From Alphaproteobacteria bacterium (GTDB lineage: Bacteria > Pseudomonadota > Alphaproteobacteria > Elsterales > Elsteraceae), in assembly GCA_013298565.1 (NCBI GenBank), contig JAAFIC010000004.1:22543-86542 (forward strand): a stretch of DNA of 64,000 bases, read 5' to 3'. The notes under the pieces were generated by a model. It had not been told where the DNA came from. It saw only the letters and a program-made list of their open reading frames with translations, and did no database searches. Shown piece by piece: positions 17,988 through 27,318 of the stretch (its first letter is position 1; the number at the start of each line of letters is the position of its first letter). Position numbers and translations under genes: made by a program.

Positions 17988-18195
17988 CAGGATTGGTCGC
18001 CCATCCGTGGGCGTGAAAAGGGAATTCGGACAGGTTTTCGCCAAGAGAATCGAAGCCGAGCTGCCCCCGCAACTGTAGATACCGAGCCGCACCCGTCTTG
18101 GGGTTTCCCAAGGTCAAACATCACTGGCGCTTTTTGCGTTCGGGAAGATGGGGTGGCGGCGATGACGTATCAGCCAGGAGACCTGCCAATCCAAC
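17988..18195 (+). promoter_or_regulatory. Cobalamin (AdoCbl) riboswitch
   Basis: Conserved elements appear in the right order: GGTCGCCC near the 5' end, AAAAGGGAATTCGG at ~18016, GAGCTGCCCCCGCAACTGTA at 18058-18077, the B12-box region TCACTGG with CGGGAAGATG at 18121-18150, and the closing CAGCCAGGAGACCTGCC at 18171-18187. It lies in the 5' leader of btuB, so adenosylcobalamin is expected to lower expression of the uptake genes. A minus-strand frame across it (17881-18117) is not a gene. Confidence 0.93.
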
Positions 18196-18319
18196 GCGCG
18201 CGCGTCGCAACCACCAGCCGGGGTGCGCTGAGGGGACGGCTCCAACCGTTATGCGATTGCGCCCCTCGTAAGCCGAAACGCTTGCGGGGCCAATTGCTGT
18301 TCGGAAAAGGAGCGCTTTT

Positions 18320-20188
18320 ATGCGTTTGTCCTCATGCTTGCTTGTGTCTGTGTCCTTGCTCGGCCTTCCCGCGCTTGCTCCCCCCGCGCTTGCTCAAGGC
18401 GTCGGCGCGCCGCCCGTCGAGGGACCGGTTGCCCTATTGGAGCCGGTCAATGTTACCGCTCAACGCCTGCCCAGCCGGGCCGCGGAAACCGGCAGCGCCC
18501 TAACCATACTCACCCCAACCGAGATTGAGCGGCGCGGCGCGGTCGAAGTGCTGGACCTGTTAAAACGCGCCCCCGGTGTTGCCATTAGCCGCAATGGCGG
18601 TTTTGGCGCTACCTCGGGCTTACGCATTCGCGGGTCTGAGACGGGGCAAGTGTTGGTGCTCATTGATGGCGTGCGTGTCAATGATAGTACCGATATCAGC
18701 GCGGCCTATGATTTCTCCGGCCTTACCGTCGATGGCGTCGAGCGGATCGAAATCTTACGCGGGCCGCAGTCGGCACTCTATGGCAATGACGCGATGGGCG
18801 GGGTCGTGAATATCATCACTCGCAAAGGGCGTGGACCCGCCAAAATCACTGGGCTGGTGGAGGCCGGAAGCTATCAAACTTTCCGCCAGCAAGCCGGACT
18901 GTCGGGCGCGCAGCAAGGGTTTGATTACGCCCTCACCGCCGCCCACACGCAAACCAAAGGCTTTTCGCGCATTTACGCGGGGCCGGAAAAAGACGGCGCG
19001 GAGCACCTGAGCCTAACAGGGCGGGGCGGCTATCGGTTTTCCGAGCAGTTTCGCTTGGGCGTTTCCGGCGGCTATCAAAAGCTCGATGCCGATTTCGACC
19101 CCGGCGCTACCCGCGACGGCCCGGCCTCGGTCGCCACCGAAAAACTCTTCGGGCGCGTCGATGGCACGCTGACGCTGCTGGACGGCACGTTCGAGAATAT
19201 CCTCTCCCTCACGGGCAGCGATACCGACCGCGCTTACGACGAGCCGTTGGGTTTCTACCGCACCTCGCGCTACGAGGGCCGCAGCTTTGGCGCAGAGTAT
19301 CAGGGCAACCTAACGCTGTTCGATAAGGACGTGCTGACCGGCGGGCTTGCAACCCGCACCGATACAGCCAGCACCACGATCGTGGGCAAGGCCGGGCCGC
19401 GCTTTAGCCAAGATACCCAAAGCGCCTTCGCCCAGTACAAGTGGAAAGCGACGGAAGCCTTCACTGTCACTCTCGGCGGGCGGTATGATGATGTGGAGAG
19501 CTTCGGCGGCAAGGGCACTTACCGCGCTGCCGCCGCTTACCGCATTGCTGGCACAGGCACAACCCTTCGCAGCAGCTACGGCACGGGCGCGAAAGCCCCT
19601 ACCTTATTCCAGCGCTTCGATCCGCAGTTCGGCAATAGGAATCTCCAGCTCGAAAGCAGCCGGGGTTTCGATGCCGGGATCGAGCAGGAGGTGAGCAAGA
19701 CTCTGACCCTCTCGGCGGGTGTTTTCCAAAATCGCTACCGCAACCTTATTCAGTACCAAGGCGCGGGCTACACGAACGTGGGCCGGGCAACGACGCGCGG
19801 GATAGAGTTGGGCGCAACGTGGACTGGCGTTCCAGACCTGACCCTTGCCGCCAATTACACTTTCTTAGAAGCGGAAGACGGCGCGACGCATCTCCGCCTC
19901 CCCCGCCGCCCGAAGCATACGCTGAACTTGACTGCCGACTACGCGATTACCGAGACATGGCAGTTGGGCGGCGCGATGCGCTTCGTCACGGAACAGAAGG
20001 ATAATGGCTTCAGTGCCGACAAAATCCCGCCGGGGCTGATTTTTGATGCGCGCACGTCCTACAAAATCACTAACGGCGCGCAACTCTACCTGCGGGCCGA
20101 CAATCTGTTCGATGCCGATGGCCGCGAAACCGCCCGCTATCGCGCCCCTGGCCGCTCGGCTTATGTGGGCGTGAAGGCGGAGTTCTAG
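18320..20188 (+). CDS. btuB: TonB-dependent vitamin B12 receptor BtuB
   Basis: 622 residues. Signal peptide (MRLSSCLLVSVSLLGLPALA), a TonB box near LEPVNVTAQRL, a plug domain (DLLKRAPGVAISRNGGFGAT, GQVLVLIDGVRVND, RIEILRGPQSALYGNDAMGG) and a beta-barrel ending in an aromatic-type C-terminus (GRSAYVGVKAEF). AAGGAG lies 8 bp upstream of the start. The riboswitch in its leader and the adjacent btuC and btuD genes make cobalamin the likely ligand. It moves cobalamins across the outer membrane using TonB energy. Confidence 0.95.
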   Translation: MRLSSCLLVSVSLLGLPALAPPALAQGVGAPPVEGPVALLEPVNVTAQRLPSRAAETGSALTILTPTEIERRGAVEVLDLLKRAPGVAISRNGGFGATSGLRIRGSETGQVLVLIDGVRVNDSTDISAAYDFSGLTVDGVERIEILRGPQSALYGNDAMGGVVNIITRKGRGPAKITGLVEAGSYQTFRQQAGLSGAQQGFDYALTAAHTQTKGFSRIYAGPEKDGAEHLSLTGRGGYRFSEQFRLGVSGGYQKLDADFDPGATRDGPASVATEKLFGRVDGTLTLLDGTFENILSLTGSDTDRAYDEPLGFYRTSRYEGRSFGAEYQGNLTLFDKDVLTGGLATRTDTASTTIVGKAGPRFSQDTQSAFAQYKWKATEAFTVTLGGRYDDVESFGGKGTYRAAAAYRIAGTGTTLRSSYGTGAKAPTLFQRFDPQFGNRNLQLESSRGFDAGIEQEVSKTLTLSAGVFQNRYRNLIQYQGAGYTNVGRATTRGIELGATWTGVPDLTLAANYTFLEAEDGATHLRLPRRPKHTLNLTADYAITETWQLGGAMRFVTEQKDNGFSADKIPPGLIFDARTSYKITNGAQLYLRADNLFDADGRETARYRAPGRSAYVGVKAEF

Positions 20189-20192
20189 AGGC

Positions 20193-21257
20193 GTGGACGA
20201 TAAATCGGACGCGACTCTAAAAGCAGCCATTGAGGCTGCGGCCAAGGGCGCGGACGCGCCCGCCCGGCGAGGGCCAATCATAAAGCTAGGGGGGCTTTTG
20301 GCGCTGGGGGCGGCTGCCCTCGCGGCCTTCAGCCTCAGTCTGTTCTGGGGGGCGCTCCCGCTGCCCCCTGCAACAGTTCTTGCAGGACTGTTCGGCCAGG
20401 GGGAGGCTGCGTTGATCGTGCAGGAAATTCGCCTGCCGCGCGCCGCCCTAACGCTGTTAATCGGCGGCAGTCTTGGCCTTTCCGGCGCGGCTTTGCAGGG
20501 GCTACTGCGGAACCCGCTCGCGGAACCCGGCTTGCTCGGCGTCTCCAGTTGGGCGGCACTGGGGGCCGTTATCGCGCTCTACTTCGGTTTTTCGGCAGAA
20601 GTCCCGGTCTCGCTGCCCGTTGCCGCCCTGGTGGGGGCTGCGATTCCATCGCTTGCCCTCCTCAGCCTTGCCCAGCGCGACGCGCGCACGGGGCCGCTGA
20701 TTCTGGCGGGGATCGCCCTGTCCTCCTTCGGCGGTGCTCTGACTGCGCTGGTGCTGAACCTTGCCCCCAACCCCTATGCCATTTCCGAAATGGTGCTGTG
20801 GTTATTAGGGTCCGTCCGGGATCGGTCGTTCGACGATCTCGCCCTGGTCCTGCCGTTTATCGCGGTTGGTTGGGGATTGTTACTGTCTTGTGCGCGCGAC
20901 CTTGATGCGCTGACCTTGGGGGAAGAGGCGGCGGCCAGCCTCGGCATCCGCCTGCACTGGCTGAAAGCCAGACTGATCGTGGGGGTTTGCCTGTCTGTAG
21001 GGGCCTCGGTTGCGGTTGCGGGCAGTATCGGCTTCATCGGCCTTGTCGTGCCGCACCTCATTCGCTGGATCGCCGGGCCGTCGCCGGGCGCGATCCTACT
21101 GCCCTCGATGATCGGCGGCGCGTTGCTGCTCACGCTCGCCGATCTTTCTGTGCGGATCATCCCCAGCAGCGGCGAGCTTCAGTTGGGCGTCGTCACCGCC
21201 CTCATCGGCGCTCCCGCCTTCATCGCGCTCCTTTGGCGCTATCGGAGCGAAGCATGA
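20193..21257 (+). CDS. btuC: Cobalamin ABC transporter permease BtuC (FecCD family)
   Basis: 354 residues from GTG at 20193, 4 bp after btuB. It has about ten transmembrane helices and the FecCD hallmarks IRLPRAALTLLIGGSLGLSG, LLRNPLAEPGLLGVSSWAAL and the coupling region GSIGFIGLVVPHLIRWIAGP. It is the inner-membrane channel for B12 delivered by a periplasmic BtuF, not encoded here. Residues ~4-26 (SDATLKAAIEAAAKGADAPA) come from a dispersed repeat. An alternative start is TTG at 20298, preceded by AGGGGGG, which would give a more usual N-terminus. The 3' end overlaps btuD (ATGA). Confidence 0.93.
   Translation: MDDKSDATLKAAIEAAAKGADAPARRGPIIKLGGLLALGAAALAAFSLSLFWGALPLPPATVLAGLFGQGEAALIVQEIRLPRAALTLLIGGSLGLSGAALQGLLRNPLAEPGLLGVSSWAALGAVIALYFGFSAEVPVSLPVAALVGAAIPSLALLSLAQRDARTGPLILAGIALSSFGGALTALVLNLAPNPYAISEMVLWLLGSVRDRSFDDLALVLPFIAVGWGLLLSCARDLDALTLGEEAAASLGIRLHWLKARLIVGVCLSVGASVAVAGSIGFIGLVVPHLIRWIAGPSPGAILLPSMIGGALLLTLADLSVRIIPSSGELQLGVVTALIGAPAFIALLWRYRSEA
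20204..20274. repeat. Dispersed ~70-bp repeat, copy A (over the btuC start)
   Basis: From TAAATCGGACG through GGCCAAGGGCGCGGA to CGGCGAG this stretch matches 27820-27898 closely (CCATTG-GGC and GGCCAAGGGCGCGGA are shared). It lies just after the btuB stop codon, as copy B does after the stop of the gene at 27319-27807. If btuC starts at 20193 the repeat encodes residues ~4-26 of BtuC; if btuC starts at 20298 it is a non-coding spacer. The inverted ends seen around copy B are absent here. Confidence 0.7.
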
Positions 21258-22054
21258 TCCGCGCGGAAGGCGTTTCTGTCACCCTCGGCGCGCAACGCCC
21301 GCTGATTAATGTTTCGCTTACGGCAGAGCCAGGCCGCGTGATCGGGATTATCGGCCCCAATGGCTCCGGCAAAACCACACTGGTGCGCGTGCTAGCGGGA
21401 GTGCGCCCGCCTGAAACCGGGCAGGTTTTTCTGGAAGGCCAACCGCTTACCAGCTTCAGCCCCGCCGCGCGCGCCAAGCGAATCGCCTATCTCCCCCAAA
21501 GCGGCAGCGTTGCGTGGCCGTTGCGCGTGCGGGAGTTGGTTGCTTTGGGCCGTCTGCCACAATCTGCCGATTTCTGGCGCTCGCCGCTGCATCACCCAAC
21601 GTCGCAAGATCAGGCCGCAATTACCAAAGCCCTCGCCGATGCCGCCTGTACTAACCTTGCAGAGCGGCCCTATCCCTCCCTGTCCGGCGGGGAGAAAGCC
21701 CGTGCGCTGCTGGCCCGCGCGCTTGCCACGGGCGCGCCCGTGGTGCTGGCAGATGAACCCGTCGCGGCCCTTGACCCCGCCCATCAGGTGCGGATTCTGA
21801 GCGTGCTTAACGCGCAAGCGCGGGCCGGTCATACGGTTGTCGTCGTGCTGCATGATCTCTCGCTTGCGGCACGGTTCTGCGATCATCTGGTGCTGCTGAA
21901 CGCAGGGAGCGTTGCTATCGCCGGGCAGTGCCTCGACGTACTGGCCTCGCCCCTCCTAGAAACGAGTTTTGGTACGCGCTTTCACCGCAACCTCAGCGGC
22001 CCCGTGCCGGTGCTGGTGCCCACCCATCCGATTGAGATAACAGATGACCGTTGA
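21254..22054 (+). CDS. btuD: Cobalamin ABC transporter ATP-binding protein BtuD
   Basis: 266 residues. Walker A GPNGSGKTT, Q-loop YLPQSGSVAWPLRV, signature LSGGEKARALLARAL, Walker B PVVLADEPVAALDP and switch His in VVVLHDLSLAARFC. It is the FecE/BtuD type that pairs with FecCD permeases. ATG at 21254 overlaps the btuC stop by 4 bp, so the two are translationally coupled; the frame also stays open upstream inside btuC, but that part is not coding. The 3' end overlaps the next gene by 11 bp. Confidence 0.94.
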   Translation: MIRAEGVSVTLGAQRPLINVSLTAEPGRVIGIIGPNGSGKTTLVRVLAGVRPPETGQVFLEGQPLTSFSPAARAKRIAYLPQSGSVAWPLRVRELVALGRLPQSADFWRSPLHHPTSQDQAAITKALADAACTNLAERPYPSLSGGEKARALLARALATGAPVVLADEPVAALDPAHQVRILSVLNAQARAGHTVVVVLHDLSLAARFCDHLVLLNAGSVAIAGQCLDVLASPLLETSFGTRFHRNLSGPVPVLVPTHPIEITDDR

Positions 22055-22412
22055 ACTTTCCGTCTGCACATCCTGCCGTCTCGACCGCAGTGGCCCCTAT
22101 GAGGCCGAAAAAACCGACGGTCTGCCCTTCGCGCGGCTTCTGGAAGCCGCCGCCACCGACGATCCTCAGCTTCGCATTCGCCCTATCGGTTGCCTTTTGC
22201 AATGCGACCGCGCGTGTTCCGCCGGGCTGACAGCCCAGGGCAAGTGGAGCTATGCGTTCGACACCCTACCGCCAACCCAGGCGAGCGCTACGATGCTAGT
22301 GGCTTTCGCGCGGCTCTACGCCGCGAGCCAGGATGGCGTGATCGCCTTTGCCCGGTGGCCGAAAGGTATCCAAGCCCATTTCGGGGCACGTTTGCCGCCT
22401 ATGTTCGGGTAA
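22044..22412 (+). CDS. DUF1636 family protein (thioredoxin-like ferredoxin type)
   Basis: 122 residues. The Cys pattern CTSC at 8-11 and GCLLQCDRAC near 49-58 matches the DUF1636 family, small predicted metal- or [2Fe-2S]-binding proteins often encoded beside cobalamin genes. It overlaps btuD by 11 bp and closes the riboswitch-controlled operon, suggesting a role in B12 uptake or use, for example reduction or metal handling. The biochemical function is not known. Confidence 0.8.
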   Translation: MTVELSVCTSCRLDRSGPYEAEKTDGLPFARLLEAAATDDPQLRIRPIGCLLQCDRACSAGLTAQGKWSYAFDTLPPTQASATMLVAFARLYAASQDGVIAFARWPKGIQAHFGARLPPMFG

Positions 22413-22494
22413 GAGCCGGATTTTGCTTGGCAGAGCACCCACGCATCGGCTTATCTGTCGCGCCCGTGATTTCTCACCTTAAGACTGGTCTGCC

Positions 22495-23694
22495 GTGTCG
22501 AACGCCTCGGTACCTCCTGCGCCTGCGCCCCCCTCTCTCGCGCCCTCCGCCCCAACGCTGCTGCCAACTGGGTTGCGCGATGCCCTACCGCCGGAGGCCG
22601 AACATCAAGCCGCCTGCGTGGTGGCGCTGCTGCGCGGTTTTGCCGATGAGGGCTATGAGCGCGTGGAGCCGCCCCTGGTTGAGTTTGAAGAGTCGTTGCT
22701 GGCCGATGCCGATAGCAGCGTTGCCCGGCAAACTTTTCGGCTGATGGACCCAGTGTCGCAGCGCATGATGGGCGTGCGGCCCGATATGACCATTCAGGTC
22801 GCCCGCATCGCCACCAGCCGCCTCGCGCACCGCCCGCGCCCGCTTCGCCTCGCCTATGCCGGCGACGTGCTGCGCGTGAAGGGCAGCCAGTTGCAACCCC
22901 AGCGCCAGTTTACTCAGGTTGGGGTTGAGCTTATCGGCGCGGCCTCGGTCTCAGCCGACGTTGAAGTGATCCGATGTGCGCTGGAGGGGTTGAGCGGTCT
23001 GGGGGTTGCTGGGCTGACGGTCGATCTCACAGTGGCAGCCCTGGTGCCGAACCTGTTCGATCTCTACGCCCTGCCCGCAGGCCAGCGCCAGGCCGTGCGC
23101 GCCGCGCTGGACCGGAAAGATGCCGCCGCCGCCGCCGCTCAAGCCGGGCCGCTTGCTGATTTGCTCACCGGGCTGCTTGCGGCCACTGGCCCCGCCCGCG
23201 CCGCCCTGATGCTGCTAACCTCGCTCGATTTACCTGATGCGGTGCAGCCGCTGCGCCAAGATTTAGCCGATGTGGCAACCGCGCTGCTTCAGCAAGTGCC
23301 GCAGGTGGGCCTGACCATCGACCCCATCGAAGGGCGCGGGTTCGAGTATCATACCGGCGTCGGCTTCACGCTCTTCGCCCGCAATGTGCGGGGAGAACTT
23401 GGGCGCGGCGGGCGCTATCAAGCAGGGCCGCAGCAGGGGCAGGCGGAAGCCTCCACGGGCGTTACGCTCTACATGGATGCGATTCTACCCGCCGTTCCCG
23501 CACCGCCGCCACGCCAGCGCCTGTATCTCCCCGCTGGAACGCCGGTTGAAGTGGGGCGCAGCGCCCGCGCCGAGGGCTGGGTGACTATTGCCGGGCTGGA
23601 CCCGTTGGAAGCGGTTGACGAAACCGCAACGCGCCTAAACTGCCGCGCAATTTTCCGGGGCGGTCATATCATCGAGCTTAAGGAACGCGCATGA
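22495..23694 (+). CDS. hisZ: ATP phosphoribosyltransferase regulatory subunit HisZ
   Basis: 399 residues, resembling a class II histidyl-tRNA synthetase core without the anticodon domain. Motifs include [20 protein letters not shown], the motif-2-like [22 protein letters not shown] region split across 745-805 of the gene's 5' half, and [19 protein letters not shown] with [10 protein letters not shown]. HisZ is the regulatory subunit for short-form HisG in histidine biosynthesis; hisG is not in the window. The start is GTG at 22495 with a weak ribosome-binding site. It overlaps purA by 4 bp, a coupling seen in other alphaproteobacteria. Confidence 0.92.
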   Translation: MSNASVPPAPAPPSLAPSAPTLLPTGLRDALPPEAEHQAACVVALLRGFADEGYERVEPPLVEFEESLLADADSSVARQTFRLMDPVSQRMMGVRPDMTIQVARIATSRLAHRPRPLRLAYAGDVLRVKGSQLQPQRQFTQVGVELIGAASVSADVEVIRCALEGLSGLGVAGLTVDLTVAALVPNLFDLYALPAGQRQAVRAALDRKDAAAAAAQAGPLADLLTGLLAATGPARAALMLLTSLDLPDAVQPLRQDLADVATALLQQVPQVGLTIDPIEGRGFEYHTGVGFTLFARNVRGELGRGGRYQAGPQQGQAEASTGVTLYMDAILPAVPAPPPRQRLYLPAGTPVEVGRSARAEGWVTIAGLDPLEAVDETATRLNCRAIFRGGHIIELKERA

Positions 23695-24983
23695 GCCACG
23701 TTGTTGTAGTCGGCTCCCAATGGGGGGACGAGGGGAAGGGCAAGATCGTCGATTGGCTCTCGGAACGCGCCGACGTGGTCGTGCGTTTCCAAGGTGGTCA
23801 TAACGCCGGTCACACGTTGGTGATCGACGGGACGGTTTATAAGCTCTCGCTGCTGCCCTCGGGCGTCGTGCGGCACGGCAAGCTCTCCGTCATTGGCAAT
23901 GGCGTCGTGATTGATCCTTGGGCTTTGCTGACCGAAATTGCACGCATCGCTGGCCAAGGCGTTGAACTGACCCCGGAAAACCTGCGTATTGCCGATAATG
24001 CCGCCCTCATTCTGCCCCTGCACGGCGCGATTGACCGGGCGCGGGAAGAAGCCAGCGGTGCCTCCAAAATCGGCACGACCGGGCGGGGCATCGGCCCGGC
24101 TTACGAAGATAAGGTTGCGCGCCGGGCGATCCGCGTTTGTGATTTGGCCGATCCGGCGGAACTAGGCCAGAAGCTCGACCGCCTGCTGACCCATCACAAC
24201 GCGCTGCTGCGCGGCTTGGGCGCGGCGGAGATGGAAAAAGCCGAGTTGCTTCAGCAGTTACTCGATATCGCTCCGCGCCTGCTACCCTTCGCGGGGCCAG
24301 TGTGGCGCTTGCTGGATGCCGCTCATAAAGCCGACAAACGCATTCTGTTTGAAGGCGCGCAAGGGGCGATGCTGGATGTCGATCACGGCACCTATCCCTT
24401 CGTTACCTCCTCCAACACGGTAGCCGGGCAAGCCGCTGCTGGGTCGGGGCTTGGGCCATCGGCGCTGTCCTATGTGCTGGGGATCACGAAAGCCTACACC
24501 ACGCGCGTTGGTTCCGGCCCGTTTCCGACTGAGCTTACCGATGACATCGGCGAGCGCATTGGCGCGACGGGTAAGGAATTCGGCGTCGTCACTGGGCGCA
24601 AGCGCCGCTGCGGCTGGTTCGACGCCGTTATGGTGCGCCAAGCCATAAAAATTGGCGGGATCACTGGCATTGCCCTGACCAAGCTAGACGTGCTGGACGG
24701 GTTCAAAGACCTTAAAATCTGCACCGGCTACCGACTGGATGGAGAGGATCTCGACTATCTCCCCGCGCTTGCCAGCGCACAAGCTAGGGTTGAGCCAATC
24801 TATGAAACACTGGAAGGCTGGGACCACAGCACGCAAGGCGCCCGCTCCTGGGCCGATCTGCCCGCAACCGCCATCAAGTATATCCGCCGCTTGGAAGAAT
24901 TGATCGAAGCGCCGGTCGCGTTGCTGTCCACCAGCCCGGAGCGAGACGATACGATTTTGGTGCGCGACCCTTTCCATCCGTAA
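23691..24983 (+). CDS. purA: Adenylosuccinate synthase PurA
   Basis: 430 residues, the usual length. It condenses IMP and aspartate with GTP to give adenylosuccinate in AMP biosynthesis. Motifs are the N-terminal [18 protein letters not shown] with catalytic Asp13, GGHNAGHT with catalytic His41, [40 protein letters not shown] and the C-terminal [13 protein letters not shown] overlaps the hisZ stop. Nothing unusual is seen. Confidence 0.98.
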   Translation: MSHVVVVGSQWGDEGKGKIVDWLSERADVVVRFQGGHNAGHTLVIDGTVYKLSLLPSGVVRHGKLSVIGNGVVIDPWALLTEIARIAGQGVELTPENLRIADNAALILPLHGAIDRAREEASGASKIGTTGRGIGPAYEDKVARRAIRVCDLADPAELGQKLDRLLTHHNALLRGLGAAEMEKAELLQQLLDIAPRLLPFAGPVWRLLDAAHKADKRILFEGAQGAMLDVDHGTYPFVTSSNTVAGQAAAGSGLGPSALSYVLGITKAYTTRVGSGPFPTELTDDIGERIGATGKEFGVVTGRKRRCGWFDAVMVRQAIKIGGITGIALTKLDVLDGFKDLKICTGYRLDGEDLDYLPALASAQARVEPIYETLEGWDHSTQGARSWADLPATAIKYIRRLEELIEAPVALLSTSPERDDTILVRDPFHP

Positions 24984-25016
24984 GACAGCGCCGCAAACCC
25001 CCGTCGCAAGCCCTTA

Positions 25017-25055
25017 TTTCGTGTCAGATTTTAGGTAATACGCTCTGACACGAAA
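25017..25055. terminator. Perfect 12-bp inverted repeat behind purA
   Basis: TTTCGTGTCAGA and TCTGACACGAAA are exact inverted arms around a 15-bp A/T-rich spacer, 33 bp after the purA stop. It could be a terminator with a large loop, although no T-run follows, or a regulatory dyad for the gene at 25213. Confidence 0.4.
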
Positions 25056-25212
25056 AACTTGTTGGAACCTACGGCGATTCCACAGAGAATAGGATCGCAC
25101 GGGTCTGCCGAGTTCCCGCATAATATAGGGGAACAAAGTATGGCCGTCAGGGCAGAATGTGGCACGCAGACGGTGATCGCCGTTCGCCGCCTCTCAGAAT
25201 GAGTGGCACACG

Positions 25213-27306
25213 ATGGATTTGGCTGAGTCTGAAATGCTTGATCTCGAACAACCGCAAGGCGCAATAGCGCCTGCTGCTGCGGATGAACGAGACGAGGAAA
25301 CCGAAGGTCGCTCGGACGCTGTTGTCGAGCTGAAGCAACGCTTCATGATCTATTCAGATCAGGCGCTGCCCCAGCTTGATTCAGGTGATTCCTTTGCCTT
25401 CCATGCTCAGTTGAAAGCGGATACGGCACGGCCTTTCTACGCTCTGCTGCCGCCTGCCGACATGCCCGCGCGCACGGACATGCTAGAGACAATGCGGAAC
25501 TTCAATGTGCCCGGCTTGTTGAAGGTTGCGGAATGGGGCAAAATTTACTGGCCACCGGAAAAACGGCACCGATTCGCCATTGTGCTGGAGCGCCCAGGCG
25601 GCGTGCGGATTTTCCCTGATCTCAAGGTTCCCCAAGCGCCGCTGCAAGAAGAAGAACTGATTACTGGTTTCTTGACGTCGTTGTTGCCCGCCATTCGGGA
25701 ATTCACCGGGCGTACGCTGGCGCATCGCGCAATTCGTCCGAATAATATTTTTTATGCCGATGCTGGTCGTCGGTCGATGGTGTTGGGGGAATGCGTCTCC
25801 TCCCCGCCAGCCTTCGATCAACCCGCCGTGTTCGAGCCTATCGAGAGCGCGATGGCGCACCCGACCGCGCGGGGCAACGCCAGCAGTATTGATGATCTTT
25901 ACGCGCTTGGTATAACTATGCTGTTCCTGATTTTGGGCCGTAATCCGGTCTCTGATCTCGATGAAGAGCGGGTGTTGGCCAATAAGATCGAGTTTGGAAC
26001 CTACGCCACTCTCGTCGGTCAAGCCCGCATTCCACTCGCGCTAATGGAACCCCTGCGGGGTCTACTCACCGATGACCCGCGTGAGCGTTGGGGCTTGCAA
26101 GACCTGGACATGTGGCTCGCAGGGCGGCGGCAATCGCCCAAGCAACCGAAGTTGCCGCAGCGGGCTTCGCGGCCTTTCGTGTTTAACGAGGTTGAATACT
26201 TCAACACTCGCAGCCTCGCGAATGCGTTGGCGAAAGATTATATTAACGCCGTCACGGTTGTGCGCTCGAAGCAGCTTGATGCTTGGTTGCGCCGCAGCTT
26301 AAACGACGAGCCGCGTGCCGAAGCAATGCAGCAAGCGGTTTCCTCCACCGCTAATCACATTAGCGCTGGGCGCGGCTCCGAAGATCGTTTGGTGGCCCGC
26401 GCCTGCGTGCCGCTCGATCCTGCCGCTCCCATCCGCTATCGTGGTTTCGGCCTCAGCGTCGATGGTATTGGTCCCGCTCTCGCCTCGGCGATGTCGCACC
26501 GCGAGCGCCGTCAGCTTATTGCAGAAGTGATTTCTTCGCGCTTACCGGTTCATTGGATTTCGGCCCAAGCCAAGCCCCGTGCAGAAGACCTGCGCGCAGT
26601 GCAACTGCTCGACCGACTGCCAACGATGATTGATAATCCGTCTATCGGTTATGGTGTCGAACGGTGCTTGTACGAGTTAAACCCCGGCGAGCATTGCCAC
26701 AGCCCGATCTTTGACCGGGAATATGTTGCGGACCTCTCCCACATCGTTCCGGCGTTGGAACGCACGGCCCGCCGTTCCAAGCGCCCCGAGTCGCCACTGG
26801 ACCGGCATATCGTGGCCTTCATTGCTGCGCGCGCGCGGCGAATGAACGACGATGTGGTAAGAGCACTGCAAAACCCCGATCCCGCTACGCGCGCGCTCGC
26901 GACATTGCGCGTCTTGGCCTCCGTGCAGGACCAAACCAATAGCGGCCCCGCGCCCGCCTTGGCGCAGTGGCTTGCGGGCATGTTGGGTGGCGTTGTCGGC
27001 TCCTTCCATCACCGCAAGCGCCGCGAGAAAATTGGCGAACGAGTGCGCCGCGCCGCAACAGATGGACAAATGTCCGAACTGCTCTCGGTTGTCGATGATG
27101 AGGCGGAACGCGCTTCCGATACGCGCGGCTTTAACGAAGCCAGCTCGGAATATCGCGCCATTGAGTATCAACTGAAGCAGTTTGAAACCGAAAAGCCGCG
27201 CCGGGACGACGAGTCTCGCCACTTCGGGGAACAATTAGCTGCGGCGGCTGGCGGATTGTTGGTTAGCATCGTGACTGCCGTAACCATTTTTGCGACGATG
27301 ATCTAG
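25213..27306 (+). CDS. Membrane-anchored protein pseudokinase
   Basis: 697 residues. Residues ~40-310 have a protein-kinase-like fold: an N-lobe (FYALLPPADMPARTDMLETM), the catalytic-loop equivalent LAHRAIRPNNIFYADAG at 169-185, and a C-lobe helix SIDDLYALGITMLFLILGRN. HRD is HRA (Asp replaced at 173), the metal-binding DFG is LGE (191-193), and no VAIK-type Lys is evident, so phosphotransfer is unlikely. The middle and C-terminal parts are helical and unassigned. The last ~23 residues (AAAGGLLVSIVTAVTIFATM) form a tail anchor, placing the rest in the cytoplasm. A small membrane protein follows after 12 bp. The partner and role are unknown. Confidence 0.8.
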   Translation: MDLAESEMLDLEQPQGAIAPAAADERDEETEGRSDAVVELKQRFMIYSDQALPQLDSGDSFAFHAQLKADTARPFYALLPPADMPARTDMLETMRNFNVPGLLKVAEWGKIYWPPEKRHRFAIVLERPGGVRIFPDLKVPQAPLQEEELITGFLTSLLPAIREFTGRTLAHRAIRPNNIFYADAGRRSMVLGECVSSPPAFDQPAVFEPIESAMAHPTARGNASSIDDLYALGITMLFLILGRNPVSDLDEERVLANKIEFGTYATLVGQARIPLALMEPLRGLLTDDPRERWGLQDLDMWLAGRRQSPKQPKLPQRASRPFVFNEVEYFNTRSLANALAKDYINAVTVVRSKQLDAWLRRSLNDEPRAEAMQQAVSSTANHISAGRGSEDRLVARACVPLDPAAPIRYRGFGLSVDGIGPALASAMSHRERRQLIAEVISSRLPVHWISAQAKPRAEDLRAVQLLDRLPTMIDNPSIGYGVERCLYELNPGEHCHSPIFDREYVADLSHIVPALERTARRSKRPESPLDRHIVAFIAARARRMNDDVVRALQNPDPATRALATLRVLASVQDQTNSGPAPALAQWLAGMLGGVVGSFHHRKRREKIGERVRRAATDGQMSELLSVVDDEAERASDTRGFNEASSEYRAIEYQLKQFETEKPRRDDESRHFGEQLAAAAGGLLVSIVTAVTIFATMI

Positions 27307-27318
27307 GGGGCTGTTCCG

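Noticed and set aside
17881..18117. A 78-codon minus-strand frame covering the riboswitch
   Set aside because: The DNA is fully explained by the cobalamin riboswitch on the plus strand, and the translated product resembles nothing I know.
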